From Bacteroidetes bacterium UBA2322 (GTDB taxonomy: Bacteria > Bacteroidota > Bacteroidia > Chitinophagales > UBA2359): DNA of 6,441 nt. The position numbers and the translations under genes were made by a program. Location: assembly GCA_002345145.1 (NCBI GenBank), contig DDVC01000042.1:13140-19580 (forward strand), in the 5' to 3' direction. Of this stretch, positions 6,300 through 6,441 are shown piece after piece; position 1 is the stretch's first letter, and the number at the start of each line of letters is the position of its first letter. The notes below the pieces were generated by a model that was given only the letters and a program-made list of their open reading frames with translations, ran no database searches and had not been told where the DNA came from.

Positions 6300-6441
6300 C
6301 ACAGATAACGCAGATTAAACAGATAAACGCGGGTAAAAGTATGGTTTGTGGGACTATGGTAGTGGGTACTAACACACTCACAACTTCACTACCCACTACT
6401 TGCATCTTTATTTTTCGGAAATCTGTGCAAATCAGCCACAT
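6300..6441. repeat. CAGATAA/ATCTGTG nested inverted-repeat element, cut by the window edge
   Basis: Three tandem 9-base units at 6302-6310, 6311-6319 and 6320-6328 each begin CAGAT[A/T]A. Near the right edge (6419-6441), units in the opposite orientation appear (ATCTGTGCAAATCAGC). Between them lies a perfect 10-bp inverted repeat, GTAGTGGGTA at 6359-6368 and its complement at 6390-6399, with a 21-base loop. The nested layout resembles a non-coding palindromic or MITE-like intergenic element. The minus-strand open frame across it (6187-6441) matches no recognisable protein. Confidence 0.5.

Larger units (their letters stand above)
6066..6441. other. Non-coding 3' region
   Basis: This stretch of about 376 bases after the FG-GAP gene has no open frame with a recognisable product on either strand. 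It begins with a weak GGGT/ACCC imperfect hairpin (6069-6085) that could end the FG-GAP transcript, but there is no clear T-tract. The rest is the two repeat families annotated separately. I see no tRNA, rRNA or CRISPR array. Confidence 0.6.

Noticed and set aside
6187..6441. Minus-strand open frame of at least 84 codons at the right edge, with some hydrophobic residues
   Set aside because: It is composed largely of the CAGATAA/ATCTGTG repeats and the inner inverted repeat. The hydrophobic stretch is a by-product of base composition.

Overview
The window looks like chromosomal DNA from a member of the Bacteroidota, probably an environmental Chitinophagales, Saprospirales or Sphingobacteriales-type bacterium. 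Three things point there. Two large secreted proteins end in type A C-terminal sorting domains of the type IX secretion system (T9SS), which is confined to this phylum and its relatives. No start codon is preceded by a Shine-Dalgarno sequence. The promoter-like sites resemble the Bacteroidota TTTG / TAnnTTTG pattern. The exact lineage cannot be read from the sequence.

Layout: bases 1-287 are a non-coding leader containing two copies of a CTTTGCG-type intergenic repeat and a candidate -7 element. Bases 288-2732 encode an 814-residue secreted, multidomain, lysyl oxidase-like copper amine oxidase. Bases 2863-3393 encode a small membrane-anchored SRPBCC (START-like) protein. Bases 3394-3752 are intergenic and hold a C/G-tract repeat element, a strong perfect-stem terminator, and a likely promoter for the next gene. 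Bases 3753-6065 encode a 770-residue secreted FG-GAP/VCBS beta-propeller protein. Bases 6066-6441 are non-coding and rich in short repeats, including an inverted counterpart of the repeat seen at the left edge and a nested inverted-repeat structure that runs off the right edge. All three genes are on the + strand.

The most notable content is the first protein. It keeps the catalytic signature of animal lysyl oxidase: the copper-binding CHxHxH cluster, and the Lys and Tyr that form the lysine tyrosylquinone cofactor. Around this core it carries bacterial modules: a signal peptide, N-terminal beta-sandwich domains, a two-loop dockerin-like calcium module, a His-rich linker, a cohesin-like beta-sandwich region and a T9SS tail. 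The downstream beta-propeller has eight calcium-type DxDxDG loops similar to those of integrin alpha chains, plus its own T9SS tail. Both proteins should cross the outer membrane through the same apparatus and stay on the surface or be released. A joint role in building or cross-linking an extracellular matrix is an inference from domain content only. The small gene between them is not obviously related, and the strong terminator before the third gene argues against a single operon.
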